DNA from: a virus
Length of the DNA: 64,000 bases
IMG/VR virus record: IMGVR_UViG_3300030085_004590
Location: 1-64,000 of that record
Direction: 5' to 3' (one strand)
A program made the translations under genes and the position numbers. The notes beneath the pieces were generated by a model that was not told the origin of the DNA, ran no database searches, and saw only the letters and a program-made list of their open reading frames with translations. Below are positions 26,203 through 35,394 of this stretch, one piece after another (position 1 is the first letter of the stretch; every line of letters starts with the position of its first letter).

Positions 26203-26403
26203 ATGGCAGTAAAATACAACATTATAGATATCGAAGGAAATATTACTCATGAGGGTATTTCTATTGATGAAGTAAATGAAATTTTAGAAGGTGCAGAAAT
26301 CAACGCATACTGGAACGATGAAGGCTTATTAGAAAGATTCAAAGAAGAAGGTAATGTTGGAGCACATATTATTGAAACAATCGAAGAAGAAATAGAAGAG
26401 TAG
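26203..26403 (+). CDS. Small acidic hypothetical protein, 66 residues
   Basis: Very acidic (many Glu/Asp; ends ETIEEEIEE), no membrane segment, no recognised domain. A TATATTTA element and AAGGAATAAA precede it. The high acidity could suggest a nucleic-acid-mimic or regulator, but nothing specific supports that. Confidence 0.6.
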   Translation: MAVKYNIIDIEGNITHEGISIDEVNEILEGAEINAYWNDEGLLERFKEEGNVGAHIIETIEEEIEE

Positions 26404-26407
26404 TAAT

Positions 26408-26590
26408 ATGGCATCAATCGAAGAACTTTACAATAAATCAGAGTTTTCTAAATTAGGTAATTCTAATAAAGATAAGACTCCTCTTATATCGGCTGATTCT
26501 GATAAATTATCAGTTGATGAAAAAGCTTTAGAAAAAGCAAGAGGTGGTAAATTAAATCAAAAAAAATATTCTGATAGCGTTTCTTACTAA
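26408..26590 (+). CDS. Small charged hypothetical protein, 60 residues
   Basis: Hydrophilic, Lys/Ser/Asp-rich, probably disordered; ends in SDSVSY. Four bases after the previous stop codon, so co-transcribed. No family recognised. Confidence 0.55.
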   Translation: MASIEELYNKSEFSKLGNSNKDKTPLISADSDKLSVDEKALEKARGGKLNQKKYSDSVSY

Positions 26591-26617
26591 TTAAGGTAAG
26601 AAAATAAAATCATTAAT

Positions 26618-27199
26618 TTGAGTTTACTTATAAACCATTATTCTAAATGGGCATTTGTTCATATACCAAAGACTGGTGGAACTTCAATCACAAAAATCTT
26701 ATTAGAGGATACTAATACTGAAGAAGTATCGGTGCATGATTCTCTTAGAATGTTAGATTGTGATGGTAGTTATTTTATTTTTACAATAGTTAGAAATCCA
26801 TTTACCAGAATTTGTAGTGCATTTGAGGACGAATACCGAAAAGGAAATACAGAACATGATTTTGGTTCATATTTAAATAATATAGACCCAACAAATGTTT
26901 GGACATTCCCCCAAAGTTATTTTATTAACGCGGGACAAACTAAAGATAAAAAAATTTCACACATAGCAAGATTTGAGAACTACGAAGAAGATTGTAATGA
27001 AATTTTAGAAAAATTAAATTATTCAAAAACAATTCCGCATCTTAACCGAAATCCAATTTACGATAGACATCCAAATTTAAATCAAGAAGAATATTACTCA
27101 AAAGTATATTTTACAGAAGATTGGATGATTGATTGGGTTCGAGAAAGGTACAAAGATGATTTTAAGATTTTTAACTATGGGATGGACTTACCAAGGTAG
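26618..27199 (+). CDS. Sulfotransferase-family protein
   Basis: A 193-residue protein of the PAPS-dependent sulfotransferase superfamily (heparan/chondroitin 2-O type). The 5'-phosphosulfate loop FVHIPKTGGTSI is at about residues 13-24 and the 3'-phosphate site VRNPFTRICSAF at 58-69. Near family minimum length. It would transfer sulfate to a glycan hydroxyl. It starts with TTG (26618), with AAGGTAAG upstream; no in-frame ATG precedes the P-loop. Its 3' end overlaps the GIY-YIG gene. Confidence 0.8.
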   Translation: MSLLINHYSKWAFVHIPKTGGTSITKILLEDTNTEEVSVHDSLRMLDCDGSYFIFTIVRNPFTRICSAFEDEYRKGNTEHDFGSYLNNIDPTNVWTFPQSYFINAGQTKDKKISHIARFENYEEDCNEILEKLNYSKTIPHLNRNPIYDRHPNLNQEEYYSKVYFTEDWMIDWVRERYKDDFKIFNYGMDLPR

Positions 27200-27620
27200 A
27201 CCAATAACAGAAATTTCTGATATGCCCGAGGGGACTATCGGATTTATATACAAAATTACAAATCACCAAACAGGTGAATACTATATAGGAAAAAAATCCT
27301 TATATGCAAAAAGAACCTTACCACCATTAAAAGGTTATAAAAGAAAAAGAAAAGTAATTAAAGAATCTAAATGGAAAGAGTATCGTTCTTCTAATACTAA
27401 AGTACAATTGTGGTTTCACGAAAATGAAGCAGCAAAATTAGTAAATGACCAAGATAAAATCAATGATTCATTGGAAACAAAAATACTAAGATTTTGTAGT
27501 ACACCTAAATCATTAACCTATTATGAGGTAGAAGAACTATTTCAACATAGAGTTTTATCTGATGAATTATCCCTTAATGATAATATATTAGGAAAGTTTT
27601 TTAGAAAAGATTTACAATGA
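27177..27620 (+). CDS. GIY-YIG endonuclease-like protein
   Basis: 147 residues with an N-terminal GIY-YIG domain: GFIYKITN (about 22-29) and YYIGKKS (about 35-41), followed by a basic KGYKRKRKVIKESKW segment. Such nucleases are often homing or repair endonucleases in T4-like phages. In-frame ATGs at 27129 and 27156 (the latter with GAGAAAGG upstream) lie inside the preceding gene; I chose 27177 because MGWTYQGRPI looks like the natural start. It is lodged between, and overlaps, two sulfotransferase-like genes. Confidence 0.78.
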   Translation: MGWTYQGRPITEISDMPEGTIGFIYKITNHQTGEYYIGKKSLYAKRTLPPLKGYKRKRKVIKESKWKEYRSSNTKVQLWFHENEAAKLVNDQDKINDSLETKILRFCSTPKSLTYYEVEELFQHRVLSDELSLNDNILGKFFRKDLQ

Positions 27621-28156
27621 AAATACTAGTCATAAGTGCGATTAGATGTGGTGGTTTATATTTTACCGAACAAATTGCATCTAATTATAGATTATCATTA
27701 TTTCATGAACCAACTGCAGAAATTCTTGAAGAAACCTTGAAGGATAATAATTGTATAGTAAAACTTTTTGTTTCTAATCCATGGATGAAACCCAAAGAAC
27801 TCAGAGAGTATGCTGAAAATTTTGATAAGATTTTTATTTTAGATAGGAGAAATAAAGAAGAACAATTAAGGGCAACTTTTTATATGTATGAATATTCACA
27901 TGATATGTTAGTTGAGTATTATTGGGAAGATTCGATGTTTGATAAAGAAAATCCTAAAAACGATAAACAGTATTATATTGATTGGTTAAATAGAATGACT
28001 AAACGATTAGAGTTCATTTCAGAGGTTTTAAAGGAAGATATTATATATTATGAAGATTTATACTATCAAACAGATAAAGTTGATTTAAAGGGTTTAAAAT
28101 TCGTACCAGATTTAAAAAAGAAATTAAGAAAAAAAAGTGAAAAAAAACTTGTATAA
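27617..28156 (+). CDS. Diverged sulfotransferase-like protein
   Basis: 179 residues. The start MKILVISAIRCGGLYFTEQI resembles the P-loop-like opening of Stf0-type sulfotransferases (S-x-x-R-C-G-x-x-x-F/L-x-x-x-L), and KIFILDRRNKEEQLRATFYMYE resembles their 3'-phosphate segment (L-x-R-x-x-x-x-x-Q). The rest is helical and charged. This call is tentative; it may be inactive. The start overlaps the endonuclease stop by ATGA (27617-27620). Confidence 0.5.
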   Translation: MKILVISAIRCGGLYFTEQIASNYRLSLFHEPTAEILEETLKDNNCIVKLFVSNPWMKPKELREYAENFDKIFILDRRNKEEQLRATFYMYEYSHDMLVEYYWEDSMFDKENPKNDKQYYIDWLNRMTKRLEFISEVLKEDIIYYEDLYYQTDKVDLKGLKFVPDLKKKLRKKSEKKLV

Positions 28157-28178
28157 TTGAAATATTTTTTGTATATTT
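28147..28178 (+). promoter_or_regulatory. Promoter upstream of the primase gene
   Basis: CTTG at 28147-28150, exactly 20 bases, then TATATTTA at 28171-28178 followed by CATAG. The extended TATATTTACATAG and the 20-base spacing are the same as at 3125-3156, so both may belong to a class distinct from the TATATTTATAT elements of the tail genes. Confidence 0.6.
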
Positions 28179-28199
28179 ACATAGTTTTATTGGTAAATT

Positions 28200-29144
28200 A
28201 TGCTTTCACAACACGATAAACAACAGGTTATAACAATATTAGATGAGGTGTTGGGCGTTGGTACATCATTAAAAAATGATGAACAAGCTCATTATTGTCC
28301 TTTCTGTCATCACCACAAGAAAAAGTTACAAATTAACTTAAAAACTCAATATTGGCATTGTTGGGTTTGTGATGCGAAAGGTAGAAAGATACAAAGGTTG
28401 TTAAAACGACTTCATGTAGATTCTCGTAAATTAAAGAAAATATACGAAATCTATGGTGATGATTATATTGTTTATAGTAAGGATACCGAAGATGAAAAGG
28501 TAGAGTTAAGGTTACCTAATGAGTTCCAATCATTATTGAAAAAACCAAAGGGTAAATTTAACCCATTATATAAAAAGGCCTTACAATATGCGGAAGAAAG
28601 GGGTATCACTAAAGATGATATTAGACGATATAATATCGGTTATTGTGATTCTGGTCATTATGCCAATAGGATTATTATCCCTTCTTACGATTCTGATAAC
28701 AGACTCAATTACTTCATCGCGAGGTCTGTATTTGCTGAGGAAAAATTTAAATATAAAAATCCGCCAGTTTCGAAAAATGTTATCATCTTCGAAAACCAAA
28801 TAAATTGGAATGAACCAATTACTTTAGTAGAAGGTGTTTTTGATGCACTTGCAGTAAAACGAAATGCAATTCCTATATTGGGTAAATTCGTTCCTAAAAA
28901 ATTAAATGATGCCATATTTAAAAATGAAGTTAAGGGTATTAATATTTTGTTAGATGAAGATGCCCAACAACAAGCGTTACAATACACTATGCAATTTACC
29001 AATCAAGGTATCTCAACAAAAAATATTGTACCATCAGATAAAGATGCATCTGATATGGGATTTTCTGAAGTTAATTCAAAACTTAAAGAATCAACTAAAA
29101 CAGATTTTAGTGATATAATTTCTCAAAAGTTAAAAGGATTATGA
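28200..29144 (+). CDS. DNA primase (zinc-finger plus Toprim)
   Basis: 314 residues. N-terminal zinc ribbon: Cys33-x2-Cys36 and Cys54-x2-Cys57 (HYCPFC ... WHCWVC). The middle region has NPLYKKALQYAEERGITKDDIRRYNIGY, as in DnaG catalytic cores. Toprim motifs: LVEGVFDALAV (about 207) and ILLDEDA (about 250). It synthesises RNA primers for lagging-strand replication, the role of gp61 in T4, but its architecture is closer to a compact DnaG. Its promoter is of the TTG-N20-TATATTTA class. It overlaps the next gene by ATGA at 29141-29144. Confidence 0.85.
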   Translation: MLSQHDKQQVITILDEVLGVGTSLKNDEQAHYCPFCHHHKKKLQINLKTQYWHCWVCDAKGRKIQRLLKRLHVDSRKLKKIYEIYGDDYIVYSKDTEDEKVELRLPNEFQSLLKKPKGKFNPLYKKALQYAEERGITKDDIRRYNIGYCDSGHYANRIIIPSYDSDNRLNYFIARSVFAEEKFKYKNPPVSKNVIIFENQINWNEPITLVEGVFDALAVKRNAIPILGKFVPKKLNDAIFKNEVKGINILLDEDAQQQALQYTMQFTNQGISTKNIVPSDKDASDMGFSEVNSKLKESTKTDFSDIISQKLKGL

Positions 29145-30286
29145 TTCATGTAATACCACATCATATTGGAAAGGGTTCATACGCTGCATGGTATGGTTGT
29201 ATTGATTGGAGTTTATGTAAAGATTTAACAATACATAAATTTGATACAAAGTATAAAATTGAAAATAAATCGATTGTGGAAGATATGCCACCAAATGATG
29301 ATTATTTTAATATTTTAGAAAATCATATTCAAGAAATAAATCCAAATATGAATGATTGGATTATTTGTGATTTCCAATATGTAAATTATTCAGAACCTGG
29401 TTTTGAAAAAGATATAGTAAAATTATCAAAAAAATATAAAGTAAAATTAGTTTTTATTGATGATGATAATTATCAACCATATACTGATACAGAACATTAT
29501 ACATTTCATTCAAATAAATTCAATTACGAAAATACTACCGAAGTATTTAATTACTATCGATATAGAATTGCAAAAACTAATTGGTATGATAACCTGTACA
29601 AAACACTTTATCCTTTTGTAAAACAAAGGAGACCAAAAAAGATTAATTTTTTTGTTGGGGTAGATAAATTAGAAAGATTGGAAATATACAAGTACATTCA
29701 CAATATTGGTTTAGATAAAGAATCTCATCTAGCATATAGTGGATTCAGTAAAGATTATAGTGATGATAAACTTTCTGATTCGTTATTGGAATGGAGAAAC
29801 AAAAATGTTCCAAAAGTATTGGATACAACTGTTGAAGAAAGTCAAATAGGACAAGTTAATCCAGACTTACCACCTCTTGCATATTGTTTGACAAGTTATG
29901 TTTCTTGTATCATGGAAACTAAAATAATTGTAGATACACATAAATCAGAATTACATTTGAGTGAAAAAAGTTGGAACCCATTTTGTTCTTTTAACATACC
30001 TTTAATACTTGGTTCATATGGAATAAAAAAATATTTAAAAAGATGTGGTTATTGGTTGGCCGATGATTTATTTGATACAAGTGAAAAAGAATCTTTTCGT
30101 GAAATACTTGACCAATATAAATCTAATTTAGATATAATCAACAATATGAGTAATCAAGATTTAAGAGATTATTACATTGGAAATTGGAGTAGATTAGAAC
30201 ACAATTTCTTTAAAATGCAACAACAACAATTTACATTTAATCAAGAAAAATATAAACAACCAAATTTTAACAAAGAGTTACTATAA
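29141..30286 (+). CDS. Glycosyltransferase-like protein of a repeated unknown family (copy 1)
   Basis: 381 residues. The most diverged of four window proteins that share a C-terminal segment: HLSEKSWNPFCSFNIPLILG followed by KKYLKRCGYW and an acidic D-E stretch. The S/T-E-K-x-x-x-x-x-x-x-x-x-P-x-x-x-G arrangement resembles the nucleotide-sugar end of GT10-type fucosyltransferases, but the family is not one I can name. It sits between primase and recombination genes, not in the main glycan island. Confidence 0.5.
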   Translation: MIHVIPHHIGKGSYAAWYGCIDWSLCKDLTIHKFDTKYKIENKSIVEDMPPNDDYFNILENHIQEINPNMNDWIICDFQYVNYSEPGFEKDIVKLSKKYKVKLVFIDDDNYQPYTDTEHYTFHSNKFNYENTTEVFNYYRYRIAKTNWYDNLYKTLYPFVKQRRPKKINFFVGVDKLERLEIYKYIHNIGLDKESHLAYSGFSKDYSDDKLSDSLLEWRNKNVPKVLDTTVEESQIGQVNPDLPPLAYCLTSYVSCIMETKIIVDTHKSELHLSEKSWNPFCSFNIPLILGSYGIKKYLKRCGYWLADDLFDTSEKESFREILDQYKSNLDIINNMSNQDLRDYYIGNWSRLEHNFFKMQQQQFTFNQEKYKQPNFNKELL

Positions 30287-30290
30287 AACT

Positions 30291-33200
30291 ATGATAATTA
30301 ATAAAGTTTATCACTTGGCAGATTTACATATTCGTAATCTCCAAAGACACAAAGAATACAGAGGAGTATTCAAAAAATTCTTAAAACAAGTAAAAGAAGA
30401 TAAAATTGAAGATTCGATGATTTATCTTGCGGGGGATATTGCTCACGCCAAAACAGAGATGTCACCAGAGTTGGTAAAAGAAATCTCATGGTTCTTAACA
30501 GAATGTGCCAAGTTAAGAGAAACTATACTTATAACTGGTAACCATGATTGTAACTTAAACAACTCACACAGATTAGATGTTCTTACACCTATTATCGATA
30601 ATCTTCAAAACCCTCGTATTCACTACTTGCGTGATACTGGCGTGTATAATATACATAATCTTACTTTTGTTGTGTATTCCATCATGGATAACAAAGAGAA
30701 TTGGCCGAAAGGCAAAGATGTAGAGGGTGATAATAAAATCGTTTTATTTCATGGACCAGTAAACAAAGCACAAACTGATATTGGATATACAGTTTCATCA
30801 AACTCATTCAAAGTAGATATGTTTGATGGATTTGATATGGCAATGTTAGGTGATATTCACAAAAGACAAACATTTGGCGAAGGATATGAGTGGGTTGCCT
30901 ACGCAGGTTCAATGATTCAACAGAATCATGGAGAACTACTCGAAAATCATGGTTACTTATTGTGGGATATACCCACTCGAACCTTCACCGAACATCACAT
31001 TCATAATGAATATGGATTCTTAACAGTTGATGTTGTTAATGGAAAAATACCACAATGGGTTTACGATGAAGTTGGTACTAAACTTCCAAAGTATCCAAGA
31101 TTAAGATTGAGGTTTACAAAAACCGAAGCAAGTGATATGAAGAAAAAAATAACTGAATTAAAAAAGTTATTTAAAGTTGCTGAAGTTACTGTAACAAGAA
31201 CCGATACAATAGGACAACTTAAAACAAATCAAAAAGTAAACAAAAACATCGTTGGTGATGTTAAAAACGAAACTTTTCAAAACCAACTGATTAGAGATTA
31301 CTTGGAAAGACAATACCTACTAGAAGATTCAGAGTTAGATAAGATTGCAGAAATCAATTCAGAACTAAACTCACAAATAGATGATTCAGAAATAGCAGAA
31401 AACATTTTATGGACACCAAAGGAGTTTGAGTTTTCTAATATGTTTTCATATGGAGAAAATAACTTAGTTCGTTTTGAAAAGGCACAAGGTATTATGGGAA
31501 TCTTTGCTCCTAATGCAAGTGGTAAATCATCTCTTTTTGATGCACTATCATTTTGTATTTACGATAAAACTTCTCGTACCGCATCTTCAAAGAATATTCT
31601 TAATAATCGTAAAGATAACTTTTATTGTAAGTTTAACTTTGAAATCAATGGAGTGGATTATTACATCGAAAGACGTGCTAAATGGACAAGAAAGGGTACA
31701 AACCTAAAAGTAGATGTAAACTTCTGGAGAGAGGATGCTGGCGTGGTAGAATCACTTAATGGTGAACAAAGAAGAGAAACTAATAAAAACATTGAAAAGT
31801 ATCTTGGTAAGTTTGAAGATTTTGTATTAACTACATTATCACTACAAGGAAACAACGCACTCTTTATTGATAAATCACAATCGGAAAGAAAAGAAATACT
31901 CTCACAATTTATTGGAGTAGATATCTTTGATAAATTATATCAAAAGGCTGCAGATGAGAATCGAGATAATGCAACACTTATCAGAAAATTCAAGTCCGAT
32001 GATTTTACTCAAAAACTAGCTGACATCGACATTGATTTAAAATCTGATAAAAACGAATATAAACTTTTAGAGATGTCCCAAAAGGCATTAAAAGAGGAAG
32101 AAGAACTTTTGAATAAAAAGATTATATCTCTCAATGAAAAAATAGTAAAGTTAAATGCCGATAGTGGAGTATCGATTCAAGAGTTGGAAAAGAGATTGGG
32201 CATCCTCGAAAAGAAAAAAGAAGATATAAAAAAACAAAAGGAATCTATTCAAAATAGAATCACTCATAGAGAAGAATTACAAATTGAATTAGATGAAATA
32301 TTAGATAAGTTTGATGAAGAAGATTTAGAAGAGGGAATTACTAAACTAAAATTATCAAAAAGAAAATTAGAACAAATTGATTTAGAGATTGAAAAAATCA
32401 ATATCAAAAAAGATTCTTTATTTGAAAGGAAAGAACATTTGGATTCACACAAGTATAATGAAGAATGTGATATTTGTATGGAAAACTCAAAGTCAATTTT
32501 AGATACGAAAGTAAAAGTAGAAAATGAAATAAAAGATAATAAAGAAAGTTTACAAGAGTTTGAAAAACAAAAACTAGATTTAAATATTGAAATAGATTCT
32601 CTTAAGGGATATGAAAAGGAATGGAGTAATTTTCAAGAAGCACAAGAAAAGGAAGATAAGATTGATAGAGAAATATCTCAACTTATTAACAAGTTATCAA
32701 CAACAGAAACAGAAGAAATTCGTTTAGATACACAAGTTGCACAACAAGAACAACTTATTAAGGAGTATTACAAGAACGAAAAACAGATTAATAAGAACAA
32801 AGAAATAAGAGATGAGATTGGAGGAGTAAGAGAAAAACAAACTTCAGTTAAGGATGAATTGAAAACAATAAATTCAGATGTTCTTAAATTAAATGGTAAA
32901 ATATCTGCACTTCAAAATCAAAAAGAAACAATAGAAGATAGAATACAAGAAGTTAAAGATTTAGAAGAACAATCTAAGTTATTTGATTTCTATCTAAATG
33001 CATTATCAAAGGATGGTGTATCTTATGAACTGATTGAAAAGGCATTACCAATGATTGAAGGTGAGGTAAACAATATCCTTGCACAAATAGTAGAGTTTGG
33101 AATGCAGTTAGAGATTGATGGTAAAAACATCAATGCATATCTTGTATATGGAGACCAAAGATGGAGTTTGGAAATGTGTAGTGGTATGGAAAGGTTTATT

Positions 33201-33449
33201 AGTGGTTTAGCAATTAGAGTTGCTCTAATCAATGTATGTAACCTACCAAGACCTAATTTCCTTGTAATAGATGAAGGATTCGGTACATTAGATAGTGAAA
33301 ACCTACAATCTCTATTTATGTTGTTTACATACCTAAAAACTCAGTTTGATTTCGTAATGGTAATATCACATATCGATTCAATGAGAGATGTTGTAGATGG
33401 TCTTATAGAGATTAAAAAAGAAAAAGGATTTTCCCAAGTAAAATTTTAA
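30291..33449 (+). CDS. Fused Mre11-Rad50 / SbcD-SbcC (T4 gp47-gp46) recombination nuclease
   Basis: 1052 residues in one unbroken frame. The N-terminal Mre11-type phosphoesterase has ADLHIRN (about 10-16), AGDIAH (about 46), TGNHD (about 83), HGP (about 154) and GDIHKR (about 187). The C-terminal Rad50-type ATPase has Walker A FAPNASGKSS (about 405-414), two long coiled-coil arms, a zinc hook Cys726-D-I-Cys729, signature CSGMERFISG (about 963) and Walker B FLVIDEGFGTLDS (about 989). In T4 these are separate genes 47 and 46 that resect DNA ends for recombination-dependent replication. Fusion would fix the stoichiometry at 1:1. Confidence 0.92.
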   Translation: MIINKVYHLADLHIRNLQRHKEYRGVFKKFLKQVKEDKIEDSMIYLAGDIAHAKTEMSPELVKEISWFLTECAKLRETILITGNHDCNLNNSHRLDVLTPIIDNLQNPRIHYLRDTGVYNIHNLTFVVYSIMDNKENWPKGKDVEGDNKIVLFHGPVNKAQTDIGYTVSSNSFKVDMFDGFDMAMLGDIHKRQTFGEGYEWVAYAGSMIQQNHGELLENHGYLLWDIPTRTFTEHHIHNEYGFLTVDVVNGKIPQWVYDEVGTKLPKYPRLRLRFTKTEASDMKKKITELKKLFKVAEVTVTRTDTIGQLKTNQKVNKNIVGDVKNETFQNQLIRDYLERQYLLEDSELDKIAEINSELNSQIDDSEIAENILWTPKEFEFSNMFSYGENNLVRFEKAQGIMGIFAPNASGKSSLFDALSFCIYDKTSRTASSKNILNNRKDNFYCKFNFEINGVDYYIERRAKWTRKGTNLKVDVNFWREDAGVVESLNGEQRRETNKNIEKYLGKFEDFVLTTLSLQGNNALFIDKSQSERKEILSQFIGVDIFDKLYQKAADENRDNATLIRKFKSDDFTQKLADIDIDLKSDKNEYKLLEMSQKALKEEEELLNKKIISLNEKIVKLNADSGVSIQELEKRLGILEKKKEDIKKQKESIQNRITHREELQIELDEILDKFDEEDLEEGITKLKLSKRKLEQIDLEIEKINIKKDSLFERKEHLDSHKYNEECDICMENSKSILDTKVKVENEIKDNKESLQEFEKQKLDLNIEIDSLKGYEKEWSNFQEAQEKEDKIDREISQLINKLSTTETEEIRLDTQVAQQEQLIKEYYKNEKQINKNKEIRDEIGGVREKQTSVKDELKTINSDVLKLNGKISALQNQKETIEDRIQEVKDLEEQSKLFDFYLNALSKDGVSYELIEKALPMIEGEVNNILAQIVEFGMQLEIDGKNINAYLVYGDQRWSLEMCSGMERFISGLAIRVALINVCNLPRPNFLVIDEGFGTLDSENLQSLFMLFTYLKTQFDFVMVISHIDSMRDVVDGLIEIKKEKGFSQVKF

Positions 33450-33450
33450 T

Positions 33451-34332
33451 ATGAGAATAGTAGTAACAGGTGGTTTAGGATTTATTGGTTCATCATTCGT
33501 GGATTTGTGTGTTAGTAAAGGTATTGAAGTTTTAGTTATTGATAAAATGACATACGCATCAAACGAGGATTGGTTACCAATTGATACTGAATTATTAGTA
33601 AGTGATATATGTGATGTAACTGAAGAAGATTTAGGTGAATATGATTACCTTGTAAACTTTGCAGCAGAATCTCATGTAGATAGAAGTATCAAAGATGGGT
33701 TACCATTTGTAAAATCAAACATACAAGGAACATATAATCTTTTAGAACTTGCAAGAAAAAATCCTAAATTAAAAAAGTTTGTACAAATCAGTACCGATGA
33801 AGTTTATGGTGATTTAGAATTTCTATTTGTTGATGAAGTAGATGAAACTCACGAATTAAAACCATCATCTTATTATTCATCAACCAAAGCATCCGCAGAT
33901 TTAATTGTACAAAGTTGTGGACACACTTATGGTCTACCTTATCTTATAACAAGAACTTGTAACAACTTTGGAATCAGGCAACATAGTGAAAAATTTATTC
34001 CTACGATTATTGATTGTATAAAAAACAAAAAAGAAATACCAATGTATGGAGATGGAAAACAAGTTAGAGAATGGATTTGGGTAGAAGATAATGTTAGACA
34101 GGTATTGAGGTATATGTTAGATACAGATGAAGGAATCCGAAATATCGGTTCTAAGGAACGATTAACTAATAAACATATAATCCAACAAGTAGGAGAAATT
34201 CTTAATATAGAACCTCTTATAACATCAGTAGAGGATAGATTAGGACATGATAGAAGATATGGATTAAAAACAAACTACAAAGAAACACCAATAACTAAAA
34301 CTTTATTTGAATATGTTAGTGAAATTAAATGA
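33451..34332 (+). CDS. rfbB: dTDP-glucose 4,6-dehydratase-like protein
   Basis: 293 residues of the extended short-chain dehydrogenase family. NAD site VTGGLGFIGSSFVD at the N-terminus, FAAESHVDRSI, ISTDEVYGDL with the dehydratase-specific D-E pair, and catalytic YYSSTK. It converts dTDP-glucose to dTDP-4-keto-6-deoxyglucose. Slightly shorter than bacterial RmlB (about 350). It is followed at once by an RmlC-like gene, as in deoxysugar operons. Confidence 0.88.
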   Translation: MRIVVTGGLGFIGSSFVDLCVSKGIEVLVIDKMTYASNEDWLPIDTELLVSDICDVTEEDLGEYDYLVNFAAESHVDRSIKDGLPFVKSNIQGTYNLLELARKNPKLKKFVQISTDEVYGDLEFLFVDEVDETHELKPSSYYSSTKASADLIVQSCGHTYGLPYLITRTCNNFGIRQHSEKFIPTIIDCIKNKKEIPMYGDGKQVREWIWVEDNVRQVLRYMLDTDEGIRNIGSKERLTNKHIIQQVGEILNIEPLITSVEDRLGHDRRYGLKTNYKETPITKTLFEYVSEIK

Positions 34333-34759
34333 ATTCCAAGATGATAGGGGTTCTCTTACTTGTATAGATACAAAAAAATGGGACCAAGTTAATATAAGTA
34401 AAAATTTAAAAGAATTTACTTTTCGAGGAATGCACTATCAAAACAATCCTAGGCAAGAAAAACAAATAATTGTAACCAAAGGAAAGATAATTGATTTTAT
34501 TTATAATTTAAAAACTAAAACATTAGAAGCGTATTATTTAAATGAAGGTGAATGTGTTTGGGTAAATAAATATTCTGCACATGGATTCCTAACATTAGAA
34601 GATGATACAACAGTAACTTATTTAGTAAAAGGAAAATACAACCCTAAAGAAGAAAAATCCATTGTTTGGAAAGATATCCCTCATTTAAAAACAATAATAT
34701 TATCTCAATGCAAAGATAAAGATTTAATAATATCTAAAAAAGATAGTGAGGGAAAGTGA
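34313..34759 (+). CDS. rfbC: RmlC-like dTDP-sugar 3,5-epimerase
   Basis: 148 residues counted from the second in-frame ATG (34313; an ATG at 34307 adds two). Cupin fold signatures are DRGSLTCID, FRGMHYQ, then GKIIDFIYNLK, and NKYSAHGFLTLED with the catalytic-region histidine. It epimerises the 4-keto-6-deoxy sugar made by the preceding enzyme. Shorter than canonical RmlC (about 180), so it may be a 3- or 5-epimerase only. Overlaps the preceding gene by about 20 bases. Confidence 0.82.
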   Translation: MLVKLNEFQDDRGSLTCIDTKKWDQVNISKNLKEFTFRGMHYQNNPRQEKQIIVTKGKIIDFIYNLKTKTLEAYYLNEGECVWVNKYSAHGFLTLEDDTTVTYLVKGKYNPKEEKSIVWKDIPHLKTIILSQCKDKDLIISKKDSEGK

Positions 34760-35394
34760 AAAAAGTTTTCTTAAATAAAAATTTATTAGAAGGTACTTTA
34801 CCTATCTACTACAAAGATGGTCAAAATGGTGGTGGTATAATGTGGGTAGATGAGATGAAAGATTATACTTTTCCAAAAATGAATAAAGTTATGGAAATGT
34901 GTAGTGGACCAGGATTTATGGGCTTTTACTTACATAACAAATATAAAACAGAAAAATTAATTCTTGTAGATATTCACAAACCCCTCGAAGAATCAATCAA
35001 TAAAACTAATAAAGAAAATAATTTAAATGCTGAATTTTATCTAAGTGATGCATTTGAACAATATGATGGTGATAAAGTAGATTTTATAGTTTCAAATCCA
35101 CCTCACATAACTTCAGAAAAAGATTTACAAGTATTTTACGATTCAGATAATAATATTGATTCTGATAAAAAAAGAATATTATTTGATAAAGATTTTGAAT
35201 TTCACAAAAAGTTTCTTGGTAAATTAGATAATTATCTTACAAGTGGTGGTTATTTATTTTTACTTGAAAATTCAAATTCAATACCAGTCAGTAAGATATT
35301 AGAATTAAACTCAAAACTTGTACTTAAGGAAATCATTCATCACAAAAGTTTTCCTAATGTTTACTCCGCACTATTTCAATTACTTAACTCGTAA
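34756..35394 (+). CDS. SAM-dependent methyltransferase with NPPH motif
   Basis: 212 residues. Motif I MEMCSGPGFMG (about 46-56), acidic motif LVDIH, and VSNPPH (about 112-117), the N-P-P-x signature of N-methylating enzymes such as PrmC/HemK and some N6-adenine enzymes. It could methylate protein glutamine, nucleic acid or an amino-sugar. The start is GTG (34756) overlapping the previous stop as GTGA. Its last 15 bases overlap, tail to tail, the minus-strand gene that follows. Confidence 0.78.
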   Translation: MKKVFLNKNLLEGTLPIYYKDGQNGGGIMWVDEMKDYTFPKMNKVMEMCSGPGFMGFYLHNKYKTEKLILVDIHKPLEESINKTNKENNLNAEFYLSDAFEQYDGDKVDFIVSNPPHITSEKDLQVFYDSDNNIDSDKKRILFDKDFEFHKKFLGKLDNYLTSGGYLFLLENSNSIPVSKILELNSKLVLKEIIHHKSFPNVYSALFQLLNS

